Made by a program: the position numbers and the translations under genes
Part shown: positions 14,685-22,332 of the stretch, piece after piece
Position numbering within the stretch: the first letter of the stretch is position 1
Layout of the letters: the number at the start of each line of letters is the position of its first letter
Source of the DNA: a virus
DNA length: 57,824 nt
Direction: 5' to 3' (one strand)
Virus record (IMG/VR): IMGVR_UViG_3300049215_000077
Span: 1 to 57,824 of that record
The notes under the pieces: generated by a model
What the model was told of the DNA's origin: nothing
The model's database searches: none
Seen by the model: the letters and a program-made list of their open reading frames with translations, nothing else

Positions 14685-15404
14685 ATGGCAAAACGCAACA
14701 AGGCGAAGACGAAGAAGCGCGGAGCGGCCAAAACATCGGAAGCACCGGCGCCGGCGCCTACCTCGCTCAATGACGATCAACTGCAGGCGCTCGCGATCAA
14801 ACATCGCGACGCGTTCAAGGTCTCGAAGAAGGCGAAGGCCGATGCCGGGACCGCGCACAAGAAAGTCTGCGATCTCGCCAAGTCGGAGCTCGGCAAAGAC
14901 GCGGTGAAGATGATCGAGATCATGATCGAGTGCGACTCGCCGGAAGGCGAAAAGGCGGTGGTATCGAGGCTCAAGAACACGATGGCTGCGGCACGGTGGG
15001 CCGGTGTCGATGTTGGCACGCAGTTCACGATGTTCAACGATGCCGAGGCTGGCGGGAGTCGTTCCTACGAGGAAGGCAAGCGCGCCGGCATGGCGGGCGA
15101 ACCGTGCAAGGCGCCGGCCAACGCCAGTGGGGACGATGAGCAGGATTACCTCAAGGGCTGGCACGTCGGGAATGACGCCCGCAACAAAAACCTGGCCGAT
15201 GCTGTCGGCGCCGGCGACGCCGCGACCGCTAACGGCGAAGACGCCGACGATGGCGAGGGCCAGCGCGTTCCGCGCAGCGAGTGGCAGCGCAATCTTCGTA
15301 AGCAGAACGAGGAAGCCGAGCGCGGAATTGCGGAAGCGGCAAAAGACTTCGACCGCAAGCGCGGGATCGGCACCGCCGAGCCGACGCATCAGGTCGTGTC
15401 GTGA
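14685..15404 (+). CDS. Protein with Rmf/CrpP-like motif
   Basis: A 239-residue protein with a Lys/Ala-rich N-terminus and a helical middle. Around residues 125-165, SRSYEEGKRAGMAGEPCKAP ... DYLKGWHVGNDAR resembles the small Rmf/CrpP fold (A..G..AG....CPY....... W..GW). Rmf dimerises ribosomes in stationary phase; phage copies are of unknown function. A GGAG site precedes the ATG. Not certain beyond motif similarity. Confidence 0.75.
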   Translation: MAKRNKAKTKKRGAAKTSEAPAPAPTSLNDDQLQALAIKHRDAFKVSKKAKADAGTAHKKVCDLAKSELGKDAVKMIEIMIECDSPEGEKAVVSRLKNTMAAARWAGVDVGTQFTMFNDAEAGGSRSYEEGKRAGMAGEPCKAPANASGDDEQDYLKGWHVGNDARNKNLADAVGAGDAATANGEDADDGEGQRVPRSEWQRNLRKQNEEAERGIAEAAKDFDRKRGIGTAEPTHQVVS

Positions 15405-15604
15405 CCACCGCGGGCTTCATCCCGGACATTGACGCGATGTACCGCGACATGGCGGAGCATCTTGGCAACCGCGTCAAGTGCGGGACTTGCGGCCGCACGC
15501 AAGAGGTCGATGCCGTGCACTGCCTGCGGCACGGTTGGCCGAAGTGCTGTGACGCCACCATGTCAATCGACGATGCATCGCCCAAGGAAGGCGCGGCAGC
15601 ATGA
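15401..15604 (+). CDS. Small zinc-ribbon protein
   Basis: A GTG start overlaps the preceding stop (GTGA). The 67-residue product has CGTCGRTQ and HCLRHGWPKCC, which fit a zinc ribbon. Its stop overlaps the next ATG. Many phages encode such a protein before the RuvC-like gene. Function unknown. Confidence 0.78.
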   Translation: MTTAGFIPDIDAMYRDMAEHLGNRVKCGTCGRTQEVDAVHCLRHGWPKCCDATMSIDDASPKEGAAA

Positions 15605-16206
15605 AGGTCACCGGCCCGATCTATTCGATCGACCTGGGCCAACGTGCCGGCTTCGCAGTCGGCGCGCCCGGTCAGGTGCCACGATCGGGCGCGGTGATCC
15701 TCAAAGGCAAAGACGATCCGCGGCGGACCGCGCACGGCAACCTCATCGCCTTCCTCGACGAACAATGGTCGGGCGCACCGCCGGCGATGGTCGTGGTGGT
15801 ACCGCCTCCGACAATTCAGGCGCACGTGCGGATGCACCACAACGAGTCGGCGCCGCGGCTGCAATACGGGCTGCACGCGATCGTCGAGGGCATGTGCGAC
15901 CGCTTCGGTCTGGCGCTGGTCGAAATCCACGAAGACACGGTGCGCAAACACTTCATCGGCAAGGGACGGCTCGGTGATCGCGAGTCCACGAAGCTCGCTG
16001 TGATATCGCGTTGTCATTTGCTCCGGCTCATGCCGGCTGACTGCATGGACGATAACCGGGCCGATGCGCTCGCGCTCCACGATTGGGCATGTGCGAGCTA
16101 CGGGCGGAGCGCCGTTTCAACCAACGAATTGCACTTTTTCGACCAGCACCAATCGTCGCGGAAGCGCGCGAATACGAGGGAGAACAGCCGTGTCGCAGCA
16201 AACTGA
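15601..16206 (+). CDS. RuvC/RNase H-fold protein (resolvase-like)
   Basis: 201 residues with RuvC-like features: first strand YSIDLGQRAGFAVG with Asp, a later helix LQYGLHAIVEGMCDRFG, VRKHFIGKG, and the C-terminal acidic DDNRADALALHDWA. The second-strand Glu expected in active enzymes is replaced in VVVVPPPT, so nuclease activity may be lost or another residue may serve. Its usual job would be resolving branched DNA before packaging. Confidence 0.8.
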   Translation: MKVTGPIYSIDLGQRAGFAVGAPGQVPRSGAVILKGKDDPRRTAHGNLIAFLDEQWSGAPPAMVVVVPPPTIQAHVRMHHNESAPRLQYGLHAIVEGMCDRFGLALVEIHEDTVRKHFIGKGRLGDRESTKLAVISRCHLLRLMPADCMDDNRADALALHDWACASYGRSAVSTNELHFFDQHQSSRKRANTRENSRVAAN

Positions 16207-16564
16207 TGTGCCGCGTCCGCATCCTTGTGACGTTCCCGGCGCCTTTGCCGGAGCGCCGCTGACCTTCGCTGAAATGGCGGTGGAGCTCCACCTGACGAAG
16301 ATCGAGCTACCGCAAATATCCTATGCCTTGTTGCTCGAAACGATGGTGCGCTATGAAAAGGCGCGAGGCGTCGAACAGCTTGCCATGCGTATTGGTCTCG
16401 ATCGCGAGATCGCGAAGCGCATCGTTCACGACGCCAACTGGCGCACCGATTTGCTCGGCGCCGCGCACCTGACTTTTAAGGCACTGATCCCGCACGCGGC
16501 CGAGCTCCATCGTCTCCTGGCTCTGGACGCCGAATGGCGGGCCAAATTCAGGAGTGTAGACTGA
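16190..16564 (+). CDS. Hypothetical protein (124 aa)
   Basis: The GTG at 16190 has a GGGAGAA site and lies 17 bases inside the RuvC-like gene. The upstream part of the open frame is a shadow of that gene. The product is helical (LTFAEMAVELHLTKIELPQI, YEKARGVEQLAMRIG) with no known motif. The stop shares one base with the next ATG. Confidence 0.75.
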   Translation: MSQQTDVPRPHPCDVPGAFAGAPLTFAEMAVELHLTKIELPQISYALLLETMVRYEKARGVEQLAMRIGLDREIAKRIVHDANWRTDLLGAAHLTFKALIPHAAELHRLLALDAEWRAKFRSVD

Positions 16565-17226
16565 TGGCGAAAACCAACAGCGATCCAAGATGTTCTCGGC
16601 CTGACGACTGTCAGTCGAAGGGTGGTGCTCTCTGCCGTGCCTGCAATCTCTCCTCCTTAAGGGCCGATCCCGAAGTCCGTGCGCGTCATGCAGCGGCGAT
16701 GGCCGATCCCGAAGTCCGTGCGCGTCATGCAGCGGCGATGAAGGCGGCGATGGCCGATCCCGAAGTCCGTGCGCGTCATGCAGCGGCGATGGCCGATCCC
16801 GAAGTCCGTGCGCGTAAGTCAGCGGCGATGAAGGCGGCGATGGCCGATCCCGAAGTCCGTGCGCGTCATGCAGCGGCGATGGCCGATCCCGAAGTCCGTG
16901 CGCGTCATGCAGCGGCGATGGCCGATCCCGAAGTCCGTGCGCGTCATGCAGCGGCGATGAAGGCGGCGATGGCCGATCCCGAAGTCCGTGCGCGTCATGC
17001 AGCGGCGATGGCCGATCCCGAAGTCCGTGCGCGTATCACTCAAGCCCGACTCTCATGGTGTCCGCCCGAATTCTTGGACCTGTACCGCGTGCTGGTCAAG
17101 AAGGTTGGCGCGAAAGATGCGCGAGTGATGGTCGAGGAGGAAGTAGCAGTAATTTCGAGACGTACCGCAGCGCCAGAGGCACCGCGCCGCGGCTACTTGG
17201 ATTTCAGCGTGCCCGTTAATCCGTAG
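16564..17226 (+). CDS. Tandem-repeat protein (ADPEVRAR units)
   Basis: 220 residues. After a Cys-containing N-terminus (CSRPDDCQSKGGALCRAC, possibly zinc-binding) come nine ADPEVRAR-type units of 13 residues, three of them followed by a KAAM insert. A unique C-terminal domain follows (ARLSWCPPEFLDLYRVLVKK...). Units are nearly identical at the DNA level, pointing to recent expansion by slippage. The basic helical repeat resembles nuclease-associated modular DNA-binding repeats; binding to nucleic acid is inference. Confidence 0.85.
   Translation: MAKTNSDPRCSRPDDCQSKGGALCRACNLSSLRADPEVRARHAAAMADPEVRARHAAAMKAAMADPEVRARHAAAMADPEVRARKSAAMKAAMADPEVRARHAAAMADPEVRARHAAAMADPEVRARHAAAMKAAMADPEVRARHAAAMADPEVRARITQARLSWCPPEFLDLYRVLVKKVGAKDARVMVEEEVAVISRRTAAPEAPRRGYLDFSVPVNP
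16663..17034 (+). repeat. Tandem 39-bp/51-bp repeat array within a gene
   Basis: The 39-bp unit begins GCCGATCCCGAAGTCCGTGC and ends CAGCGGCGATG. Some units carry a 12-bp AAGGCGGCGATG extension. About eight full and one partial copy occur, nearly all identical; one copy reads AAGTCA in place of CATGCA. All lengths are multiples of 3, so copy-number change keeps frame. Confidence 0.97.
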
Positions 17227-17423
17227 AGGAGCTTGCAATGCCATTTGAAGTTCTGCCGACAGTGAGCGGTGCAGAGAAAGCCAACCGCGCGAGTGCGCTT
17301 CCCGCAGACGTCCTCAAGCATCTGCTGGTGAAACGAGGTGCCGACGACGTGCATTGCGAAGGCGCCGTCGCCGGTGACGACGCCTCGACCGCGCGGCGGT
17401 CGCAACCAATCCCAAAGCCCCAT
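17193..17423 (-). pseudogene. Possible truncated HIRAN-type gene on the opposite strand
   Basis: On the minus strand an ATG at 17423 with a strong GGGAGG site opens MGLWDWLRPPRGRG and later MHVVGTSFHQQMLEDVCGKR, which resembles the start of phage HIRAN-domain proteins (VVGES.Y...LE.ICG). After CGKR the similarity stops. Only the first 50 residues or so look real, so it may be a remnant joined to other sequence. It is antisense to its neighbours and overlaps the plus-strand ORF 17238-17468. Confidence 0.4.
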
Positions 17424-17468
17424 GATCCGCCTCCCCTGGCGGGACCGTCAGCATATCAGGACAGATAG
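17238..17468 (+). CDS. Uncertain ORF (76 aa)
   Basis: ATG 17238 has a strong GAGGAG site 6 bases upstream and the right direction for the operon. The first 30 residues (MPFEVLPTVSGAEKANRA) look plausible. The Pro/Ser-rich rest looks like non-coding sequence, and it overlaps the antisense HIRAN-like frame. The stretch 17227-17548 may be a recombination junction. Confidence 0.4.
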   Translation: MPFEVLPTVSGAEKANRASALPADVLKHLLVKRGADDVHCEGAVAGDDASTARRSQPIPKPHDPPPLAGPSAYQDR

Positions 17469-17548
17469 AGGTTTCCATGCCGCGCTTGCCGTTGCCGCCG
17501 AAACCCACACGCTGAGCATCCATCACACCGACAGGAGATTTCCCCGTT

Positions 17549-17782
17549 ATGGAACGCGACCCGCTGCAAGACGCGATGAACAGGAGGTGTCAACCAATTC
17601 CTCTGTGGGAGGCTGCTGCTGCGGTCATTTCTGCTTACAACAAAACCTCGACCTCGAAGTGGTCGGACGAAACGCAAGAGGCGATTGATGGGCTGGAGGT
17701 GGCCTTGCGCGAACATTTGCGTGCGTCGATGTCACGTAAGAGCGAGACTGCCATTATTAAAGTAAGGGGTGCTAAGCCATGA
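17549..17782 (+). CDS. Hypothetical protein (77 aa)
   Basis: A small protein with a helical LWEAAAAVISAYNKTSTSKW and TQEAIDGLEVALREHLRASM. An AGGAGA site lies upstream. The stop overlaps the next ATG by 4 bases. No recognised motif. Confidence 0.65.
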   Translation: MERDPLQDAMNRRCQPIPLWEAAAAVISAYNKTSTSKWSDETQEAIDGLEVALREHLRASMSRKSETAIIKVRGAKP

Positions 17783-17958
17783 TGGCAGTTGTATTTATTG
17801 AACAGCACGAACGCTTCGATGCCATCGAAGCCTATTGCGACCGTCTCACACCAGAACAAATCGCGGTGATTTATGACGCACCTGATAGTGCGATCATCGA
17901 GCTCAGGTTCGGCGTGGGGGCTGCTGGAACGCAACTCCTCGTTATCGAGGAGGGTTAA
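17779..17958 (+). CDS. Small protein, first of a tandem pair (59 aa)
   Basis: ATGA overlap with the gene before. The product reads MMAVVFIEQHERFDAIEAY, then LTPEQIAVIYDAPDSAII, and ends LLVIEEG. The next ORF (18003-18137) shares the pattern (V)FIE.HER.(D/E)A.EAY....LT.EQ and DAPDSAII, so the pair is a tandem duplication. Function unknown. Confidence 0.7.
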   Translation: MMAVVFIEQHERFDAIEAYCDRLTPEQIAVIYDAPDSAIIELRFGVGAAGTQLLVIEEG

Positions 17959-18002
17959 GCCAGGCTGCTGAAGAAGCATTGGCCGCACTACAGGAGTTCG
18001 TG

Positions 18003-18137
18003 ATGAATATCAGGGTTTTCATTGAGCCGCACGAACGCCACGAGGCGATGGAAGCCTATCGCCAGTGGCTTACGGTGGAACAGGAAAGCGAGATCGACGA
18101 CGCACCAGACAGCGCAATCATTTGTTTGGAGCCGTGA
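18003..18137 (+). CDS. Tandem paralogue with shifted C-terminus (44 aa)
   Basis: ATG 18003 with an AGGAG site. It matches the preceding small protein from FIE.HER to DAPDSAII, then stops after CLEP. In the +1 frame the DNA continues ...FGAVIQ then VIEEG and a stop, matching the C-terminus of its paralogue (LLVIEEG). A single-base indel near 18120 therefore probably truncated it. It may still make the short form. Confidence 0.6.
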   Translation: MNIRVFIEPHERHEAMEAYRQWLTVEQESEIDDAPDSAIICLEP

Positions 18138-18191
18138 TCCAAGTGATTGAAGAAGGTTAAACCCTAAGCATCCATCACGCGGAGAAACGCT

Positions 18192-18659
18192 TTGCACGAC
18201 GAAGCCTTGGCCAGCAATCCGCAAGAGCCGGCCCGATCCCATTGGCAGAATACGCAGGCGCTGATCCGAAAACTTTACGATGCCGCAATAGCGGCGAAGG
18301 TCGAAGGGCGTCTGACCGTCGTGATGGAGATCAATCGCGAAACGACGATGACCATTGCGGCGGCGTTGCAGCACTACATGAACAGCAAAGCGCCACTCTA
18401 CAACGGATTGAGGGCTATCGACGAAAGGATCATCGCTGCCGCCGAGATCGCCGAGCGCACCGGCGTGATTCCCGGCTGTATGCGCAGCGCGCAGATGACA
18501 GCGCCGAAGATCAAGAAGATGCTGGCGCGGTTGCTGACCGGCAACGAAATACTGGAACAGGTTTGCACCGAGCTCCGCAGCCGGCCGCTGGTCGGCGTGC
18601 ATTCAGATCCGCCGCTTCGCGACCGTGAGCGCGTGCCGTCAACCGCCCGGCTGGTGTGA
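18192..18659 (+). CDS. Hypothetical protein (155 aa), TTG start
   Basis: The likely start is TTG 18192, 8 bases after GGAGAAA. The product is helical throughout (HWQNTQALIRKLYDAAIAAK, MEINRETTMTIAAALQHYM), with no catalytic motif. It directly precedes the primase gene with a 12-base gap, suggesting a helper role in replication, which is inference. Confidence 0.7.
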   Translation: MHDEALASNPQEPARSHWQNTQALIRKLYDAAIAAKVEGRLTVVMEINRETTMTIAAALQHYMNSKAPLYNGLRAIDERIIAAAEIAERTGVIPGCMRSAQMTAPKIKKMLARLLTGNEILEQVCTELRSRPLVGVHSDPPLRDRERVPSTARLV

Positions 18660-18671
18660 GGCTGCGGGCGC

Positions 18672-20951
18672 ATGGCATTCACCGAACAATTTTTGGACGA
18701 ATTGCGGGCCAGAGTGCCGGTGTCGCAGGTTGTCGGCCGCAAGCTTGAGCTCAAGCGCCGCGGCGCCGAGTTCATCGCGTTCTCGCCGTTCAACAAAGAG
18801 AGCACGGAATCGTTCACGGTCAATGACGACAAGGGGTTCTGGCATGACTTCTCAGCGAACCGGCACGGCGACATCTTCGCCTTCCTCCAGGAAGTCGAAG
18901 GCTTTGAATTCCCGGCAGCGGTCGAGGAAGTCGCCAAGCTCGCCGGCGTCACAGTCCCAAATGGTCATGACCATCACCCGCAACGGCAAGTCGATTGGCA
19001 TGAACGATCTGAGTCCGCAGGGTCAGCGAGCGATCAAGGCTATAGCGAGCGCGGCGGTGAAGAAGCTCCGGTATCTCGAGCTCACGACAGACGGATCACG
19101 CGGACATACGATTATACAGATGCGCAAGGGTCGCTGATCTATCAGGTCTGCCGCATCGAGTGGGAGAAAGACGGCAAGACCCACAAGACATTCATCCAGC
19201 GCCGCCCCACGCCTGACAACGACGGCGAATGGATTTGGGGCCTGTCTGGCGGCGACTTCCTGCACTCGCGCAACGGCGACTGGTATCAGGCGACGAAAGA
19301 CCGCGTGAGGGAATGGGTCGGCGCCGAGCGTCGCACGTTCGCCCAGGGCGTCGAACACGGGCTCTACCGGCTGGTAGAGCTCAATGAGTTGATGTCGCCC
19401 GACGATCCCGTGTTCATTGCGGAAGGCGAAAAAGATACTGACACCTTCCGTGAGTGGGATTTTGTCGCGACCACGAATTCGGGCGGCGCTGCCAACTGGC
19501 GGCCCGATCATGCCGAGCGATTCCGCGGTCTGGACGTCGTTATCCCGATCGACAACGATGAGGCGGGCCGCAAGCGCGCGAATGTGATCGGCGCTTCGTT
19601 GTTCGGCGTCGCCCGCCACGTGCGCTTGCTCGATACGGTAGCGATCTGGCCCGATGCCCCGAAGGGCGCCGACATCACCGACTGGCGCGAGCGAGCGGCC
19701 GGCACGCGCGACCGCCTCGCGTCGATCCTGCCCAAGCTGCCGGAGTGGTCACCGCCGGCGTTCGTCTCAAAATTCGGCGGCAAGGCGTGGGAGACGATCG
19801 GTGTAGGCCACGCGGAATTCTATCCGTGGGTTGTCGAGAACATCATCCCGGAATCGGAGTCGGTGCTGATCTTCGGCGAGAGCGGCACCGGCAAAAGCTT
19901 CGACGCCTTTGAAATGGCGATGTGCATTGCCCGCAACCTCCCTTTCAACGGCGCCAACGTAGAGCCAGGTCTGGTCATCTACATCGCGGCCGAAGCTGGC
20001 AAGGGCTTCGAGAAGCGCAAGGTCGCCTACACCAAGCATCACCAGCTAGAGCCGACGCAACGGCTACCGTTCTTCCTCGTGACCAAGAAGGTGAACTTCT
20101 TCCGTGATGACGCCGATGCTGACGGGCTGATCGAGGAGATCGCGGAAATCCGTAATCTCTACCGCGAGCCACTGCGTATGATCTTCATTGATACGCTGTC
20201 GGCGACTACGCCGGGCATGAACGAGAACGCATCGCAGGATATCGGCTCGGTCAAGGAGCGCATTGACCGGATCCGCATGACGGCGGGCGTAGCCGTTGCG
20301 CTGGTCCACCACAAGCCGAAGGGCGGATCGACACCGCGCGGTCACGGTTCGCTGACAGCAGACTTCGAGACAACGATCGAGTTCGCGACAACCGAAATGC
20401 AGGATGAACGCGGGCTCAAGGTTCATCTGGCGACGGTGCTGAAACAGCGCGAGGGCAAGAGCGGCTTGTCCTGGAAATTCACGCTACCGGTTGTCGAGGT
20501 CGGCAAGAACAAGTGGGGCAATGCCGAGACATCGTGCGTGGTGGTGCCGGTCGGCGGCAGCAACGGACCAACAAAGGGCTTCAAGCTCTCGAAGCAAGAG
20601 GAATTGATCTTCCGCGCGCTGGTCAACACGATCGCCGAAAAAGGTCAGGCGCCGCCGATCGGCTTTAACATTCCTGCAGGTGTGAGCGTGGTCCTCTATG
20701 CGGACTGGCGCGAGGCTTACGCCAAGTCGGCGCCGATCGACGATGACGACGATCGTAAGCGCAAGGAGCAGATCAAAAAGGCCATGCAGCGCGCCGGTGC
20801 CACGCTCCTCAAATTCGGAATCATCGGTCGCGACAACCCGTGGGTTTGGTGGACCGGGAAGCCCGTCAGGGGCTTCGCCAAGCAGGAGATCGTCCCGCCT
20901 GCAGCGGCGACAAACCAGCCCCAAGAAAACGAGGAGCAACTGGAATTCTAA
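18672..20951 (+). CDS. Primase-helicase fusion (DnaG-like, TOPRIM, RecA-like ATPase)
   Basis: 759 residues. The N-terminal 100 align with the DnaG zinc-binding domain (FSPFNKESTESFTVNDDKGF, HGDIFAFLQ), but the zinc Cys/His ligands are missing (SPFN for CPFH, WHDFSANRHG for the second pair). Next is a TOPRIM-like domain (FIAEGEKDTDTF, VVIPIDNDEAGRKRA at about 255-305). A RecA-like ATPase follows (Walker A LIFGESGTGKS near 400, Walker B MIFIDTLS near 505, sensor ALVHHKPKGG). Likely the phage replicative primase/helicase loader. Confidence 0.9.
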   Translation: MAFTEQFLDELRARVPVSQVVGRKLELKRRGAEFIAFSPFNKESTESFTVNDDKGFWHDFSANRHGDIFAFLQEVEGFEFPAAVEEVAKLAGVTVPNGHDHHPQRQVDWHERSESAGSASDQGYSERGGEEAPVSRAHDRRITRTYDYTDAQGSLIYQVCRIEWEKDGKTHKTFIQRRPTPDNDGEWIWGLSGGDFLHSRNGDWYQATKDRVREWVGAERRTFAQGVEHGLYRLVELNELMSPDDPVFIAEGEKDTDTFREWDFVATTNSGGAANWRPDHAERFRGLDVVIPIDNDEAGRKRANVIGASLFGVARHVRLLDTVAIWPDAPKGADITDWRERAAGTRDRLASILPKLPEWSPPAFVSKFGGKAWETIGVGHAEFYPWVVENIIPESESVLIFGESGTGKSFDAFEMAMCIARNLPFNGANVEPGLVIYIAAEAGKGFEKRKVAYTKHHQLEPTQRLPFFLVTKKVNFFRDDADADGLIEEIAEIRNLYREPLRMIFIDTLSATTPGMNENASQDIGSVKERIDRIRMTAGVAVALVHHKPKGGSTPRGHGSLTADFETTIEFATTEMQDERGLKVHLATVLKQREGKSGLSWKFTLPVVEVGKNKWGNAETSCVVVPVGGSNGPTKGFKLSKQEELIFRALVNTIAEKGQAPPIGFNIPAGVSVVLYADWREAYAKSAPIDDDDDRKRKEQIKKAMQRAGATLLKFGIIGRDNPWVWWTGKPVRGFAKQEIVPPAAATNQPQENEEQLEF

Positions 20952-21000
20952 CCACTGGAACTTCCCGCCGTTTGTCCCCGTCAGTAACCCAAGGAGTGCC

Positions 21001-21150
21001 GTGTTTATGCGTGATTTCGACGTGTCGCCGCCTGAGTTTGTCCCGTCTTGTCCCCCTCCGTCCCCGGCATGTCCCCCCTATGGAAAGGACCGCAGATCGG
21101 ATGACCAGCGACCAAGAGGAACCGGCGTCGTCGCGCCTCATTCCGGGTGA
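21001..21150 (+). CDS. Small Pro/Cys-rich ORF (49 aa)
   Basis: GTG 21001 has AAGGAG 5 bases upstream; ATG 21007 is an alternative. The product MFMRDFDVSPPEFVPSCP continues with a Pro/Ser/Cys-rich stretch encoded by the TGTCCCC repeats. It overlaps the start of the next gene in another frame. It could be a leader peptide or chance. Confidence 0.4.
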   Translation: MFMRDFDVSPPEFVPSCPPPSPACPPYGKDRRSDDQRPRGTGVVAPHSG

Positions 21151-21664
21151 CGGCCGGATGCCAGATGCCGCGCGGCGGCGGCCGGCACCGGTGCGGCAGT
21201 GGGACACGATCATCGTTGAAGACCGGATGATCGAGGCCATGCGGGTGCTCAATCAAATGCCGATGGCGACCAGGCCGCGCGGGCACGCCAACTCAATGCC
21301 GCGATACCAGCACAATGCGACTGACATTCGAGGGCAGCGCGAGTTCTTGGACCTCAATCAATATGCGCGTTTCGCGCAGATCGAGCGCGAGGAGCGTTCG
21401 CGCAACCGCACGCGGATGATGCCGACTGCCGCAGAGATCACGCGGTCAGAGCAAGCACTGGCCTGGCCGATGATGTATCTCCGCGACAAGCCGGAGGTTG
21501 CACGTGCCGTCTGCCTTGGCGCGCTATGGGCGCTGCGCGACACCGATGTGCGGAAGGCGTGCGCCAAACTGAAAATTCCGCGGCGCACCTTTTACCGGCG
21601 AAAGAACCACGGGCTCACGATCATCGCGATTGCGCTGGCGCGTGCGAAGATTCCGCTTGCTTAA
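21101..21664 (+). CDS. DUF6362-type HTH regulator
   Basis: 187 residues from ATG 21101; ATG 21080 is an alternative. The C-terminal part shows PTAAEITRSEQALAWPMMYL and a helix-turn-helix ending DVRKACAKLKIPRRTFYRRK. This matches the DUF6362 group of alphaproteobacterial phage proteins, probably DNA-binding. Last gene of the rightward middle operon; a late-gene activator role is plausible but unproven. Overlaps the convergent gene at 21661 by 4 bases. Confidence 0.8.
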   Translation: MTSDQEEPASSRLIPGDGRMPDAARRRPAPVRQWDTIIVEDRMIEAMRVLNQMPMATRPRGHANSMPRYQHNATDIRGQREFLDLNQYARFAQIEREERSRNRTRMMPTAAEITRSEQALAWPMMYLRDKPEVARAVCLGALWALRDTDVRKACAKLKIPRRTFYRRKNHGLTIIAIALARAKIPLA

Positions 21665-21903
21665 TTCGGCAGGTAGCGCAGCACGTCGATGTCTTTGTTG
21701 CGGGCGCAGTGCATCATCAAGCGCAGCGCCACCGCCACAGGGCCGGTAGGACCATCGGTCTCCCAGTTCCGCACCGTGCGGTCGGCGCTCGCCGGCGCCA
21801 AGCCGAGCATGAGACCAAGGTCGCGCTGCGTGAGTGACTTGCCCATCGCGCTTCCGATCTCGAGCCTTGCCATCTTCACTTCGTCGGCGCTCATGGTGGT
21901 CAT
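21661..21903 (-). CDS. Helix-turn-helix DNA-binding protein (80 aa)
   Basis: An XRE-like HTH (SLTQRDLGLMLGLAPASADR then TVRNWE, residues about 23-50). Last gene of the second leftward operon; the start at 21903 overlaps the preceding stop by 4 bases. Probably a small transcription regulator. Confidence 0.8.
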   Translation of the reverse strand: MTTMSADEVKMARLEIGSAMGKSLTQRDLGLMLGLAPASADRTVRNWETDGPTGPVAVALRLMMHCARNKDIDVLRYLPN

Positions 21904-22133
21904 CGGTCACTCTCTGCTGTAGCCAATGCGGCGATGCGTTCATTGATCTGCGGCACCGCCTCAGCGTTGAATCTCTCACGATCGCAAACCGGACAGATAC
22001 TCGACAAGATAAGGGGAGCTCCATCCGGTCGTGGCGAGACCAGCGGCCAAGGCTCCCACGAACCTTCAAATAAAACGAGTTGCGCCTTTTGATTTCCGAG
22101 ACTCGATCCGCTCATACAATATTGGCAGGGCAT
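21900..22133 (-). CDS. Zinc-ribbon hypothetical protein (77 aa)
   Basis: MPCQYCMSGSS near the start and ICPVCDRERF in the middle give two Cys pairs for a zinc ribbon. The rest is polar and helical. Common type of small phage zinc protein; no function known. Confidence 0.7.
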   Translation of the reverse strand: MPCQYCMSGSSLGNQKAQLVLFEGSWEPWPLVSPRPDGAPLILSSICPVCDRERFNAEAVPQINERIAALATAESDR

Positions 22134-22142
22134 GTCAGTCTC

Positions 22143-22322
22143 CTATTTTGACTTCGGGTTATAGGTCCACGTCTGCCCGCGCTCGACGACAACGGTGTGC
22201 CCGGTGCGCTTGGCGTGCGATCGTGCATCAGCCTCGTCCCTCCGGTAGTCATCCCACGTTTCGCTGCAATCGCGGCACTCCGCGTAGACGTGATGTGTTC
22301 CGATCGGTGTCTTGGTCAGCAC
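22143..22322 (-). CDS. Small phage protein with Cys pair (59 aa)
   Basis: The start is GTG 22322, 6 bases after AGGAGAA. The product has YAECRDCSETWD and an Ala/Arg helix ending HTVVVERG, similar to small phage proteins with a half zinc ribbon and a CxxC...H..H pattern. Function unknown. Confidence 0.7.
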   Translation of the reverse strand: MLTKTPIGTHHVYAECRDCSETWDDYRRDEADARSHAKRTGHTVVVERGQTWTYNPKSK

Positions 22323-22332
22323 GGCCGTTCTC

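Noticed and set aside
16819-17043. Minus-strand repeat ORF (FGIGHRR units)
   Set aside because: It is only the complement of the tandem repeat array; a repeat of length divisible by 3 is open in other frames too.
18960-19137. Alternative-frame peptide MTITRNGKSIGMNDL... inside the primase linker
   Set aside because: It looks protein-like, but there is no ribosome site and the primase frame is clearly continuous; kept only as a curiosity.
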